A stretch of 64,000 bases of DNA from CAYOUV01 sp963790075 (lineage in GTDB: Bacteria; Chloroflexota; Anaerolineae; Anaerolineales; Villigracilaceae). The notes beneath the pieces were generated by a model that had not been told where the DNA came from, did no database searches, and saw only the letters and a program-made list of their open reading frames with translations. Location: positions 682,001-746,000 of the forward strand of contig CAWBNG010000004.1 of assembly GCA_963790075.1 (NCBI GenBank), written 5' to 3'. The first letter of the stretch is position 1, and every line of letters begins with the position of its first letter. Below, piece after piece: positions 42,862 to 53,532 of the stretch. The position numbers were made by a program, and so were the translations under genes.

Positions 42862-44469
42862 ATGAGATTATTTTTTCGAAGTGTCTTCGTAGTATTTTTA
42901 TCCGCTTTGATATTATCGGCTTGTGGTTCACCGCAAAGTGCTGGCAGGGTTTCCTCGACTCCGACCCCATCCCCCGATCCGCTCTTGGTGTTGATCACTC
43001 AAGGTGAAACGGCTCTTAATCAAGGTGATTATGCTTTGGCCGAATCTATATACTCATCTGCATTAAATAAAAACACCAACCCGACCCTTTCCGGATTTAT
43101 CTATTACGGGCGTGGTGCGGCACGCTTGGGTTTGAATGAATACGAGCCTGCAATGGATGATTTAAATCAGGCGATCACACTGGAACCGACACTGATCAAA
43201 GCTTATTTTGCCCGCGCCGCAGTTTACAACTCCTTAAGCAATGTCCCGGCTGCAATTGCTGATCTGAACCAGGTAATCCAATTGGAGCCTTCCAATGCGG
43301 ATGCTTTCTATAACCGAGCTGTGCTTAATGATTCAATTGGGAATGTACAAGCAGCTCTGGTTGATTACGATCGGGTTATTCAACTAGCTCCCACCTCAGC
43401 CCCCGCATACAATAATCGTGCAAATTTGTACGTAAGGTTGGACCGAAAAGATGATGCAATGGCTGACTATAATCGTGCCTTGCAACTCGATCCTAATTAC
43501 GCGCTGGCCTATGTCAATCGCGGGCGATTGCAACTCCTGCTTGGAAATGACCAGGACGGCCTGGCGAATTTTTCATTGGCGCTCAGTCTCAACCCGGACC
43601 TGGCCGAAGCCTATCTACAGCGTGGAGTCGCTCACTTCAATCAAAAACAGTTTCGTGAGGCCCTGCTCGATTTCGATCAATTTGTACAACGCAATCCACA
43701 ATCTGCCGATGGTTATCTCTACCGGGCGATGACACTGGCAAATCTGAATCAGACAGATAAAGCTCTTCAAGATCTGGAGCGCGCCATACAAATTAGGCCG
43801 GATAGTTCCCAAGCTTATTACAATCTAGGCATTATCCATTCTCGATTGGGCGAATTAGATACGGCGCTTCAAGACTATACTCAGGCAATAGCGCTTTCCT
43901 CGACTGAGGCTGCCTTCTACAACAACCGGGCGAATGTTTATGCGGCAAAGGGAAATTATCAAGCAGCGCTCGATGATCTCGCCACGGCATTGCAGATTGA
44001 CCCCAGCTATATCAAGGCTTATCTCAGCCGTGGCCAGATCAATTTATCTCTCAAACGATATGAGGCAGCCATAAAAGACTTCAATCAAATCATTACGCTC
44101 CAACCTGATAATCCAGACGGCTACTACAACCGGGGTGTTGGTTATTACAACTGGCAAGATTATGGGAAGGCCCTGGCTGATTTCAACAAAGCTCTGGAGA
44201 TAAATCCGGATTATGCCCTCGCACTTCGTGTACGTGCGATTGTCCATATTCAGGACAAAGATTATGAACAGGCAATTGCAGACCTCAAGCATGCACTGGA
44301 TATCGATCCGAAAGATGCGAGCACCTATTACTACCTCGGCCTGGCCTACAAGCTGCAGGGTGATATCAATGGGGCTATTACTGCTTTCGAGAAATGCGTC
44401 GGATTGAACACCGATCCCAAACTTGTTGCGGAAGCAGAAAAACAGCTTGTAAAATTAAATGGGAAGTAA
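42862..44469 (+). CDS. TPR-repeat lipoprotein
   Basis: A 535-residue protein with a lipoprotein signal (LFFRSVFVVFLSALILSACG) and about 13-14 consecutive 34-residue TPR motifs from residue 50 to the end (e.g. ADAFYNRAVLNDSIGNVQAA, DGYYNRGVGYYNWQDYGKAL). TPR superhelices are protein-binding scaffolds, here on the outer face of the membrane. The ATG at 42862 directly precedes the signal; an earlier in-frame ATG at 42820 does not. It is followed after 266 bases by the giant secreted protein gene, so a role in its export or display is possible but unproven. Confidence 0.88.
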   Translation: MRLFFRSVFVVFLSALILSACGSPQSAGRVSSTPTPSPDPLLVLITQGETALNQGDYALAESIYSSALNKNTNPTLSGFIYYGRGAARLGLNEYEPAMDDLNQAITLEPTLIKAYFARAAVYNSLSNVPAAIADLNQVIQLEPSNADAFYNRAVLNDSIGNVQAALVDYDRVIQLAPTSAPAYNNRANLYVRLDRKDDAMADYNRALQLDPNYALAYVNRGRLQLLLGNDQDGLANFSLALSLNPDLAEAYLQRGVAHFNQKQFREALLDFDQFVQRNPQSADGYLYRAMTLANLNQTDKALQDLERAIQIRPDSSQAYYNLGIIHSRLGELDTALQDYTQAIALSSTEAAFYNNRANVYAAKGNYQAALDDLATALQIDPSYIKAYLSRGQINLSLKRYEAAIKDFNQIITLQPDNPDGYYNRGVGYYNWQDYGKALADFNKALEINPDYALALRVRAIVHIQDKDYEQAIADLKHALDIDPKDASTYYYLGLAYKLQGDINGAITAFEKCVGLNTDPKLVAEAEKQLVKLNGK

Positions 44470-44735
44470 TATAATAAAAAAATGAACGGATTGTAACTTC
44501 CCAGTATTTGTGGCCTTATGCAAATTGATCAATGGTAAAGCGATAGCGTGAGCCGGTAAAAAGTAACCATCACGACGATCATGTCGCACCACCACTTATT
44601 TGTGAGAGTTTTAATTACTTCGACGTAAATCAGATAATACTTATCTCCTTTATGAAAGCTATGGTAAGATATCGCCAGTGCATGGAGTAGGTTTTTATTT
44701 CATTCAATTTTAAACAACTATATAAAGAAAATTTG

Positions 44736-46838
44736 ATGGTTTCATACCAGCAGACAACGCCAAAGACAGCCACCCACAGAACCAATCAGAAACATGATTG
44801 GTTGTTGGTTGTTAAGCTGTCGGTGTTGGCTGGTTTATTTTATTTCATGCTCGGACCGCTGGCGGGTACTGTCTACGCCGATGGACCGGATCCAGCTTCA
44901 ACCCCGACTGAGACGCCAGTTGCTGTCATCACAAATCCGGAAGTGACTCCGACGCCAGATTCAATATCACCTTCCACCGACCCGGTTGTCACAAATTCAA
45001 CAATATCTTCTGCTGAACCGACAGTTACAGAATCGACGGATGGAAATGCAAGCATTCCGATCGCCATTGCACCTGCTGATACCAGTTTAACCACTGACCT
45101 CACACAAGATCAGAATACGACCGATAACGCAACGGATGATCTGCAGGGTACGGACACATCGCCCCCCACGGACACAACGACTGACGGAATTTCATCCGGT
45201 AATGCAAACAGCGCCGATCTACCTGTTTCCAGTGAGACAGGGGATGGCGCTGACTCGTCTGGGCTTGAGCCCGCTTTAGATGGCCAGCCCACTGACAGCT
45301 CTTTGATGGATGCCGGGCAGCCACTCGATCCTGCAGGTGCGCCGGTTGATGATCCACAGCCCGTTGACGGGACGACCATGCCCGACCCCGAATTTTGTCC
45401 AGATGGAACTACTCCTGCCGGCGGACCTGGAACTTGTGGGGCGCAACAGGCAACGATAGCAGCTGCCATCTCAGACGCAACTACGGCGGGTACTGCAGGC
45501 ACCATCTATTTAGAAGAAGGCGCGACCTTCACTGAGACGATTAACCTCTCCGGTCAATCTACTGCCCTGACTTTCAGTGGCGGTTGGGATTTCGTCTCGA
45601 ATATTCAGGGCACGACCACGACCCTGAATGCACCGATCAATATCACCAGTTCATCTGGAGCTATCACTTTCAGTAATATTGTTTTTGGTTCGAGTGCTCT
45701 TTTTACAATTAATGGTTCGAACAACGTGTTCATCAATGGCACGTCCAACAATGATACGGTTCAGGTCACGCTGGCCGGGACGACCGCCTCAACAGTAACC
45801 GTCAACGGAAATGGTGGCGGTGATGGGGTCACCGTTAACTTCAGTGGCAATAGTGGAAACAAGACAGTCCACGTCAACGATGGCGGCGGGAGCGGGACGG
45901 ATACCCTAACGGTCAATGGCACCAGTGGCAACGATGGCTTTCAGATCACCAATTCAAGCATCACCCTTGGAAATGAGACCGTCGATTTCAGCGGAATTGA
46001 AACAACAGCTTTAAATGGTGGGACTGGTACTGACACACTCACTGGTCCCAATAGTGCTTCTTCATATAATATAACCGGGACTAACAGCGGGGATGCACTT
46101 GGCATTAGTTTCACTTCGATTGAAAATATTAATGGCGGCACTGGATCCGATATCATCGCTGGTCCGAATAGCGCTACTACATATAATATAACCGGGTCCA
46201 ACAGCGGGAATGCACTTGGCATCAATTTCAGCTCGATTGAAAATGTAACCGGTGGATCATCAGGTGACACATTCAACCTGTCCGCTGCTGCGAGCCTGTC
46301 TGGAACGCTGAATGGCGGTGGCGGGACCGATACGCTCACTGGTCCGAATAGCGCTACTACATATAATATAACCGGGACTAACAGCGGGAATGCACTTGGC
46401 ATCAGTTTCACTTCGATTGAATACATTAATGGCGGCACTGGATCCGATATCATCGCTGGTCCGAATAGCGCTACTACATATAATATAACCGGGTCCAACA
46501 GCGGGAATGCACTTGGCATCAGTTTCACTTCGATTGAAAATATTAATGGCGGCACTGGATCCGATATCATCGCTGGTCCAAATAGCACTACTACTTATAA
46601 TGTCACCGGGAACTATAGCGGGAATGTACTTGGTATCAGTTTCACTTCGATTGAAAATATCACCGGTGGCACTGGTTCCGATACCATCGCTGGTCCGAAT
46701 AGCGCTACAACTTATAATCTAACCGGGACCAACAGCGGGAATACACATGGCATTAGTTTCACTTCGATTGAAAATATCACCGGTGGCAGCTCGACATCCG
46801 ATCTGATCACTGGTCCCAATAGCCCTACTACATTTTAA
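44736..46838 (+). CDS. giant secreted repeat protein, part 1 (N-terminal; ends at a frameshift)
   Basis: 700 codons. A basic N terminus and a hydrophobic helix (about residues 22-45) act as signal or anchor. A Thr/Ser/Pro/Asp-rich stalk follows (about 50-230) with CPDGTTPAGG and GTCGAQQ. A beta-helix-like region starts with TIYLEEGATFTETINLSGQ and ends in near-identical 39-residue repeats. The frame stops at TAA (46836-46838) inside a repeat unit that reads ACATTTTAATG where the other copies read ACATATAATA. Removing one T restores the next frame with the same repeat, so a single-base insertion at 46833-46836 splits one gene. The upstream TTG at 44733 is less likely than the ATG at 44736. Confidence 0.85.
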   Translation: MVSYQQTTPKTATHRTNQKHDWLLVVKLSVLAGLFYFMLGPLAGTVYADGPDPASTPTETPVAVITNPEVTPTPDSISPSTDPVVTNSTISSAEPTVTESTDGNASIPIAIAPADTSLTTDLTQDQNTTDNATDDLQGTDTSPPTDTTTDGISSGNANSADLPVSSETGDGADSSGLEPALDGQPTDSSLMDAGQPLDPAGAPVDDPQPVDGTTMPDPEFCPDGTTPAGGPGTCGAQQATIAAAISDATTAGTAGTIYLEEGATFTETINLSGQSTALTFSGGWDFVSNIQGTTTTLNAPINITSSSGAITFSNIVFGSSALFTINGSNNVFINGTSNNDTVQVTLAGTTASTVTVNGNGGGDGVTVNFSGNSGNKTVHVNDGGGSGTDTLTVNGTSGNDGFQITNSSITLGNETVDFSGIETTALNGGTGTDTLTGPNSASSYNITGTNSGDALGISFTSIENINGGTGSDIIAGPNSATTYNITGSNSGNALGINFSSIENVTGGSSGDTFNLSAAASLSGTLNGGGGTDTLTGPNSATTYNITGTNSGNALGISFTSIEYINGGTGSDIIAGPNSATTYNITGSNSGNALGISFTSIENINGGTGSDIIAGPNSTTTYNVTGNYSGNVLGISFTSIENITGGTGSDTIAGPNSATTYNLTGTNSGNTHGISFTSIENITGGSSTSDLITGPNSPTTF

Positions 46839-46925
46839 TGTAACCGGAACCAACAGCGGAAACGCGCTTGGCATCAGTTTCGCTTCAATTGAAAATATCA
46901 CCGGCGGTACCTCTAATGATATTTT
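46044..46925 (+). repeat. near-identical 117-bp tandem repeats in the giant protein gene
   Basis: Units begin near 46044, 46161, 46341, 46458, 46575, 46692 and 46812. The spacing is 117 bases (39 residues) except for a 63-base insert after the second and one extra codon before the last. Each encodes a TYNITGTNSGNALGISF-type block ending GGTGSDIIAGPNS. DNA identity is very high, as from recent duplication. Confidence 0.88.
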
Positions 46926-49900
46926 CAATCAGTCAGCTGGTGCAAGCCTGTCTGGGACATTGAATGGCGGGAACGGCAGCGATACGCTAAACAGCGCCAA
47001 CGTCGCCACTACATTTACAATTACCGGGGCCAATGCCGGCACGCTTAAAGAAGGCGCTACGCTCAGGCTTACATTCACCAACATGGAAAACCTGGTCGGT
47101 GGTACCGCTGGCGATATCTTTGTCTTCAATAATGCCGTAACCACCGGGGTTAGCAACATCACGGGTAACGGCAGCACCGATCTGCTGGACTATTCTGGCT
47201 GGAGCGCGTCCAACCCGGTGACAGCCGATTTGTCAGGTGGACCGGCAACCGGCGTTTCCGGCACAGTGACCGGTATTGAGAATTTGACAGGCGGCGCGGG
47301 GGATGATACGTTGACCGGGAACAGCGGCACCAACGTCATTACCGGTAATGCCGGCGCAGACGTAATTACCGGTGGCGCTGGAAATGACAGCCTCATCGGC
47401 GGGAATGGCAATGATACCTACGTCTTTGCTGATGGCTGGGGCGTGGATACGATCACAGAAAACAGCGGCGCCAGCGCCGGAGTCGATACGCTGGATTTCA
47501 GCGCCGTTACAACCCGCCTGCATTTTGTCATTAATAATAGCAATACCTTGATCACCGAATTTTCCGGGTCCAACCAGGTTTCGGTTTCCGGCGGTTACGT
47601 GGTTGAGAATTTCTGGAGTGGGACTTACACAAATCCGGATTATATGTTGGCCGATAAAGTTGATCTGGATTTGAACAACAATGATGTAACCTACGTAACC
47701 GGTAATTCGACCACACCGACAACCTTTACCTTCAACGGAAATACATTAGGCTTTGAGCATGTTGAATGGATCAAGGCTGTCAACGGCTACTTCTCCCTTA
47801 ATGGGCATGGCAATTTGTTGTCAGGTATCTTGCAAGCACTTGCAAATTTTGCGGGAGATGCCACTGTTGCCAACAGTTTGGCAAGCTTTGGTTTGCTGGC
47901 AGTCGGAATTCCGGGAATCGGAACGCTGGGAAGTCAGGAAGGCGGACTGCTTCGGGATACGATTGGTGGCATTTTCGATCCCAAACAAGCGCTTACTGAA
48001 TATTTGTATAATCAGGTTAATACATTTTTTGGTTCAAACTCCACAACCAATGGTCTTGCAAATGCGTTGGCCGCAATAACAGGGGATGCAAAAACCCTTG
48101 CGGCGGATGGTACCCATCTGGTAGTTTCGATTTCATTGATTGATATCCATCTTGAAATTCTGGGTGACTGCGGCGTATATTGCCATGACCAACTGCACGT
48201 GGGCATGAAGTATTCGGCCACGCGCCAGCAGTCTTTTGTTCGCGATCCGGCCGGCCTGCCTGCAGGTGATTACCAGACCCATCTTGACCTGAACGATATG
48301 CCCCCATTAATTCAGGAAGGTTTTGGTTTCCTGGACTCGTCCGATAATACCAAACAAGCGCGCACGGATGTTCCGCTGACTACCACCATGGATATGAACT
48401 TTTATGCCATCGTGGATAATCTGACCACGGGTGGTACCCCGGTCGCTGTGATTCGCTTCATCACTACCGACGTCACCAACCCAACTGGCTGGCAGTTCGG
48501 CGCTTCCGCAAGCGCTTCCTCCATCAGTGCTAAAGTACTTTATGGGTTTGTTACCTTCTCAACTTCCACTACTTCATTTACGTTTGCACAGCAAATACGA
48601 GTTGGTGTGCCGACCTCGGATTTTGCCCTCGCAAATCTTACGAATGTGTCATCCAATCTGAGCGGCTTCACGCTGACACAACTCGGCGCAGGGCTGCATG
48701 TAAATATCCCACTGACCTTGGTGGGAAGTGTGCCCGGCTTGAGTGTCTCCAGTCCGAGCGTATCATTTACAGACGCGCTAAGCCTCGACCCGTATGATCC
48801 AACCTTGACATTAACCGGTTTTAGTAACCTGGCCTATTTGGGGAACATCACAGCCAATCGGGTTTATGCATTGCTGGTCAGCCTGGGATCCTGGTTTGGC
48901 AACCTGGACTCGGCCACCTTGCAGGTGCCCATCCCATTTGCGCAGGCTGCATTATTAAGCTCTTTCATGGACTTCGCCAGTGGATTCAAATTGTTCACGG
49001 ACGCCTTGCAAACTGCCAACAGGGTCAATTTTAGTGATGCGGTCACTTTTGCTGCTGCCATTAACTCTGCGCTTGGATTAACTGGCTCGGCACCTTACTC
49101 CTATAATTCAAGCTCACATGAACTAACTTACGATATTGTCTTTACATTATTCTCTGGTATCCCTCTTCCGACAGCGCCCCTGAATCTCAATTATGCGATC
49201 GCACCTTTCAGCGGCCTGGCGGCGACCACCTCAATCAATGTAAAAATTGATACGACCCTGACGTACACCATCCACTTCGGGCTTGACTTGGCGGCCAATC
49301 AAGCGCCGACGATCAAGCCGGAAGTTTCGACCACGCCGACCATTGTTTCCACAGCCCTTCCTTATTATATTGACGCCTCAGATGTTATCCATACGGACAT
49401 CATTGGCCGTTTGGCAGACGATGTAAAATTTGTTCTCGGCTGGACCCTGAGTGATGACCCCTCACCGACCTACTCCTATTCCTCCGTTATCACCGTATCC
49501 GTAGCAAACACATCGACCAATACGACTATTGCTGATCTGGTTTCTGATATCAACACCGCCCTCTCCGGGAGCGGAATTACAGATGTTGAAGCTGTCACCA
49601 TCCCCGGGTCGGATTTCATGTATGAGATCGTGCCCCTGGATCCTGACATCAAAGGTTTGATTATCACGAACGGATTCAACCTGGCACAGATCGGCTTGTC
49701 GCGATATAAGACCAGTGTTTATTGCAATCAACAAGCGCGTTGCGACGTGTCCGGCTTGGATGTGCCTGATACCACCGGTAACCTGGCGAGCCCCGTCACA
49801 ATCAACTTGCAGGTGGATACCGGCAGTGTAAATAATTATTCGATCTCAATTCCGGCTACATCCGGAAATTCGAGCCTGAGTGATCTGGTTGATGACATCA

Positions 49901-52900
49901 ATAACGTATTAACCACAATTTCCGGATTGGCCTCCGTGGATGGCGTGACCGGGATTGCCACATACAATGTACAGGCAGTTGTCTTGTCTGGATCAAATAT
50001 GATCGCTTTGCGTGCGGTCAACCCCAATATCCGCTCCCTAAAGATTACCAGCGGTACCAACCTGGATTTGCTTGGTTATTCCGACGATAAGACCAGCGCC
50101 TCGATGCCCACGGCAACGCCTCTTCCGTTATATGATGGGGTGACGCCGACCTCGGCTTTTACAACCACCTTCGAATTGGCCTTTGACAATGTCCCGTATC
50201 TGGTTACGGTCAATGTCCCCGCCAATGCAACCATCGATGACTTTGTTCTGGCGGTCAATGCTGGGTTGTCCAGTGCCGGGCTGAGCAGTCTGGTTGAAGC
50301 GCAGAACATTTTTGACCTGCGCACTCCGGTTGGAAGCGGTGTCTGTCCCAGCGGATATGGCCCTGTCTATCGTAATGATCCGATCACGGGCTTGCCCGAT
50401 GGTACTGGCAATAAGCTCTACACTCGCTATTGTTATGGCGACCGCATTTTCCTGGCTGGCAAGGATCCAACGGTCAAGGTGATTAAGATCGTAACGGGGG
50501 ACGCCAATCTTTCGAAACTTGCTTTGTCGGTAGGATTGTTCGGCCGCACGCATTCTGACAATGCCTTTGTGAATAATTCCAGCGTCAGCGGTTCGCTCAC
50601 AGTTGCTCTTGATACCGTTTCATCCTTCAATGCGACCATGAGCCTTGGTTATGCCGGGCTGAGCATCAACGCTGCGACATTATCTGCATCTCTAAGTTAT
50701 GCTGCCGCACTCAAGGATCCGGGTGGGGCAAGCAAGGTTAGCCTTGCAACCCTGAATGATAACGGTAAAAATTTGTGTGACCCCTATAATCTGGCGGATA
50801 CCCAGTGTGTTGCCAGTGTTACGACGGTTACACATACAGCAACCGCTTCCGCGAATTTCCCGGTTGTGCCGCTGGCTGGTGACAGTGCCTTTGGGATCAG
50901 CGCACAAACTGTTACCCTGACCTTCACGGACTGGTATACCAAGCCGGTCGATAATTCCACCGCAGGCACCCTGACGATGCCCGTTCCGGCTGCCTGGACC
51001 GCCGCTCCGGCCTGGCAAAAAGTCTCCTTTACGGATGTGATCGCGTTATTTGACGACGTTACTTCATACTTGCAGGCGGTTGAGGCGGATACAGCCAACT
51101 TCAATCTCAATCTGCGCCTGCCTCTGGTCGGTTTGAGTGTACATAAGCTGGTGGGCTATGCCGATCATTTCGAGACCCTGGTCAATATTATGCGTGCGAC
51201 TAGCGCAGCGACCATTCAGGCTTTCCAGTCGCTTTTGAATTCCACCCTGGGTTCCGTAGCCACGTTGGCCTTTGGCAGTTCGGGATTAACCATCGCTTTT
51301 GTGAATACGATCTCACAGACAACCAATACACCCCTGAGTATTGATTTTGACACCCTCGGCTCAAGTGATCCGAATCTGTTCGGTGTACATAAGATGTTCG
51401 CAGCCGATGCGGGCGGGAATCTATCTGTGACCAGCGGCGCCGACCTGAACCTGAGCATGGGCCTGGATACGACCCAGTTAGCCGGTCAGATGGGCTATAT
51501 CTCGGATACGAGCACCCTGAGCTATACGGTCAACGCAACTGCCCAGAACATGGATTTTCGCGCCAAGATCGGTTCACTGGATTTGTATGTTGTGGGTGGA
51601 TCAGCTGCCTTGAATGCGGATGGCAACCCTGCCCACACCAGTCCGGCTCAGTTCAACTTCGCCATCAGCGGTGGTAGCCGCCATTACTTCACCGATCAGG
51701 CCGCCTTACTTTCCGCAACGCATGAAACCACCTTTGGCACAGCGAGCGTCGATCTGCCCCTGTTCTACCCGAGCCGCGACACGATTGCCGATCCAAACTT
51801 CACGAATCTGACCATTGATATAAACAATCTTGGCACTTTCCTGAACGGGAGTACGGCTTCGGTCTTGATTAGTTCATTGCCCAACCTGGGTTTGAACGGT
51901 GGTCTGTTGATCAATGCGCCATCGCTGCTCAACCAGCTGCTTAACCCCGAGAATTTGTTGGATGGCCTGGATCTGGCTTTCCAGGTTATTCAAAACGCGA
52001 TCAATATTCAAATTTTCAGCATCAACCTGCCCGGCATTGGCAATTCGCTTGAAACGCTAGCGAGCGTCCAGTGGGTAAATCAATTACGCCTGGATATCCT
52101 GGATTACCTGGCTGAACCCATCCGCAATGCCGGAAACATCGACATGGCTGCAGCGCTGGTCTTGATCCAAAATGCTTTCTTTACAGTGATGGGCAGCAAG
52201 CTCCAGGATTCGAACGGCGATTACATTATCAATAGCGGGGATATCACAGTCACCAGCGACAGCACCGGCCCTCCTGAATGCGAAGGCGATGCAACCTATT
52301 GTCAGTTCAACATGCATCTGCATGATTCGATCACGATTCAGACGAATTCACTCACGACGGGGCTGCCTAATTTAGGCTTGACATTCAGTAATGCAATTGT
52401 TAATCTGACTTACGATTGGGACTGGTACTTTGGTTTTGGTGTTGACATCGCAAATGGTTTTTATGTTGACACCAATGTAACGGGGAATGAAAACAGCGAA
52501 ATTCAATTAGCACTGCACGGCACGCTCATTCAAGAAACTGATCCTTCTTCTAATATATCTGGCACGGTCATCTTCCTGCCTTTCAATGCGAAAGACGGAA
52601 CCTGCTTCGACTCAACCACCGACCCTGCTAACCCGACCGGGAACGGTGCTGCCGTGGCTCATGCTCCCTGCGATGCCCCATTTACTTATCAAAATTCCGA
52701 TTTGCAATACAACTTAATCGTCGACTTGAAGGATCCGGATGCCAACGGCCGCCTGGCTTTTGGCGAAATCGCTGACCCGGGCACGGAACCAGCGCAGGTG
52801 ATCTCTGCAACCTTGACCGGTCATGTCTACCTGCACTTGCTCATGCGCACCTCCTTCGGCGACTCGGTTCAATTCCCCGGCCTGGGCCTCGATTTCAACC

Positions 52901-53532
52901 TGATTTGGGAATTCGGTGACGGCAGCCTAGCTACTCCCGGGCTGGTTCTTGATCCCTTCCTGATGCGCACCGGTACGGCTGACAACGGCCTCAACCCGCT
53001 CTTTACCTACGCACCCACGCTTGAGTATGCCAATGTCAAGGTCTTTGTCGGATCTTTCCTGACCAAATACGTCAAACCGATTCTGCAGGCTTACTACGAT
53101 GTCTTCCATCCGCTCGATTGGTTGATCAATCCCGAAACGGGTTTCCTGTTCATGGTCGATCCAGTCATGTCATTCCTGACTGGCACGACCTGGACCATCC
53201 TCGATGAGTTGGAACTCCTGTTTACTGGTCTCAAGAATATGCGTCCTTTCATTGACGCCATTGCTTACATGTACGGCTTGACCGTAGTCATGCAGCCGAT
53301 CCTGAATGACCCGAACATTGATGATCTTTACATCCCGATTGGTGCGGTGCATTTCGCTGAGTATACCGGGGTGACGCTGGGCGATATCATCGATGCCGCC
53401 AAGGAGGCTGTCACTCCCGATTTGGGAGATAATATTAAGCTTGAAGGCGGAGGCCCGGCAGTTTTAGGCCCTGACGAGAGTAAAAGTATTAAGTCTTTGC
53501 AGCATTGTGGGGCCGATTTCAGGCGGGGTTGA
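46840..53532 (+). CDS. giant secreted repeat protein, part 2 (middle; between two frameshifts)
   Basis: About 2,230 codons in the next frame; an annotation tool would start it at ATG 46960. It opens with the last 39-residue repeat and an RTX-like Ca-binding block (TGNAGADVITGGAGND, GGNGNDTYVFADGWG). Then follow large beta-rich regions, three hook-IN-like modules (about 49480-50530, each with DLVxDINxxL) and EF-hand-like loops (DSNGDYIINSGD near 52205, DPDANGRLAFGE near 52735). The stop (53530-53532) follows a homopolymer: deleting one G of TGTGGGGCC near 53508 continues the protein as GPISGGVDPATGACKK. Predicted to be secreted, but the function is unknown. Confidence 0.85.
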   Translation, partial: VTGTNSGNALGISFASIENITGGTSNDIFNQSAGASLSGTLNGGNGSDTLNSANVATTFTITGANAGTLKEGATLRLTFTNMENLVGGTAGDIFVFNNAVTTGVSNITGNGSTDLLDYSGWSASNPVTADLSGGPATGVSGTVTGIENLTGGAGDDTLTGNSGTNVITGNAGADVITGGAGNDSLIGGNGNDTYVFADGWGVDTITENSGASAGVDTLDFSAVTTRLHFVINNSNTLITEFSGSNQVSVSGGYVVENFWSGTYTNPDYMLADKVDLDLNNNDVTYVTGNSTTPTTFTFNGNTLGFEHVEWIKAVNGYFSLNGHGNLLSGILQALANFAGDATVANSLASFGLLAVGIPGIGTLGSQEGGLLRDTIGGIFDPKQALTEYLYNQVNTFFGSNSTTNGLANALAAITGDAKTLAADGTHLVVSISLIDIHLEILGDCGVYCHDQLHVGMKYSATRQQSFVRDPAGLPAGDYQTHLDLNDMPPLIQEGFGFLDSSDNTKQARTDVPLTTTMDMNFYAIVDNLTTGGTPVAVIRFITTDVTNPTGWQFGASASASSISAKVLYGFVTFSTSTTSFTFAQQIRVGVPTSDFALANLTNVSSNLSGFTLTQLGAGLHVNIPLTLVGSVPGLSVSSPSVSFTDALSLDPYDPTLTLTGFSNLAYLGNITANRVYALLVSLGSWFGNLDSATLQVPIPFAQAALLSSFMDFASGFKLFTDALQTANRVNFSDAVTFAAAINSALGLTGSAPYSYNSSSHELTYDIVFTLFSGIPLPTAPLNLNYAIAPFSGLAATTSINVKIDTTLTYTIHFGLDLAANQAPTIKPEVSTTPTIVSTALPYYIDASDVIHTDIIGRLADDVKFVLGWTLSDDPSPTYSYSSVITVSVANTSTNTTIADLVSDINTALSGSGITDVEAVTIPGSDFMYEIVPLDPDIKGLIITNGFNLAQIGLSRYKTSVYCNQQARCDVSGLDVPDTTGNLASPVTINLQVDTGSVNNYSISIPATSGNSSLSDLVDDINNVLTTISGLASVDGVTGIATYNVQAVVLSGSNMIALRAVNPNIRSLKITSGTNLDLLGYSDDKTSASMPTATPLPLYDGVTPTSAFTTTFELAFDNVPYLVTVNVPANATIDDFVLAVNAGLSSAGLSSLVEAQNIFDLRTPVGSGVCPSGYGPVYRNDPITGLPDGTGNKLYTRYCYGDRIFLAGKDPTVKVIKIVTGDANLSKLALSVGLFGRTHSDNAFVNNSSVSGSLTVALDTVSSFNATMSLGYAGLSINAATLSASLSYAAALKDPGGASKVSLATLNDNGKNLCDPYNLADTQCVASVTTVTHTATASANFPVVPLAGDSAFGISAQTVTLTFTDWYTKPVDNSTAGTLTMPVPAAWTAAPAWQKVSFTDVIALFDDVTSYLQAVEADTANFNLNLRLPLVGLSVHKLVGYADHFETLVNIMRATSAATIQAFQSLLNSTLGSVATLAFGSSGLTIAFVNTISQTTNTPLSIDFDTLGSSDPNLFGVHKMFAADAGGNLSVTSGADLNLSMGLDTTQLAGQMGYISDTSTLSYTVNATAQNMDFRAKIGSLDLYVVGGSAALNADGNPAHTSPAQFNFAISGGSRHYFTDQAALLSATHETTFGTASVDLPLFYPSRDTIADPNFTNLTIDINNLGTFLNGSTASVLISSLPNLGLNGGLLINAPSLLNQLLNPENLLDGLDLAFQVIQNAINIQIFSINLPGIGNSLETLASVQWVNQLRLDILDYLAEPIRNAGNIDMAAALVLIQNAFFTVMGSKLQDSNGDYIINSGDITVTSDSTGPPECEGDATYCQFNMHLHDSITIQTNSLTTGLPNLGLTFSNAIVNLTYDWDWYFGFGVDIANGFYVDTNVTGNENSEIQLALHGTLIQETDPSSNISGTVIFLPFNAKDGTCFDSTTDPANPTGNGAAVAHAPCDAPFTYQNSDLQYNLIVDLKDPDANGRLAFGEIADPGTEPAQVISATLTGHVYLHLLMRTSFGDSVQFPGLGLDFNLIWEFGDGSLATPGLVLDPFLMRTGTADNGLNPLFTYAPTLEYANVKVFVGSFLTKYVKPILQAYYDVFHPLDWLINPETGFLFMVDPVMSFLTGTTWTILDELELLFTGLKNMRPFIDAIAYMYGLTVVMQPILNDPNIDDLYIPIGAVHFAEYTGVTLGDIIDAAKEAVTPDLGDNIKLEGGGPAVLGPDESKSIKSLQHCGADFRRG

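Noticed and set aside
44470..44735. Possible small RNA or leader between the TPR gene and the giant gene
   Set aside because: No stable long hairpin or known motif was visible; the 266 bases look like ordinary AT-rich promoter sequence.
46044..46925. Regular repeats as a CRISPR array
   Set aside because: The 117-base units are in frame, fully coding and adjoin without unique spacers.
53530..53532. TGA in the giant gene as a selenocysteine codon
   Set aside because: The downstream homologous protein is in another frame, so a frameshift explains it and no Cys motif is involved.
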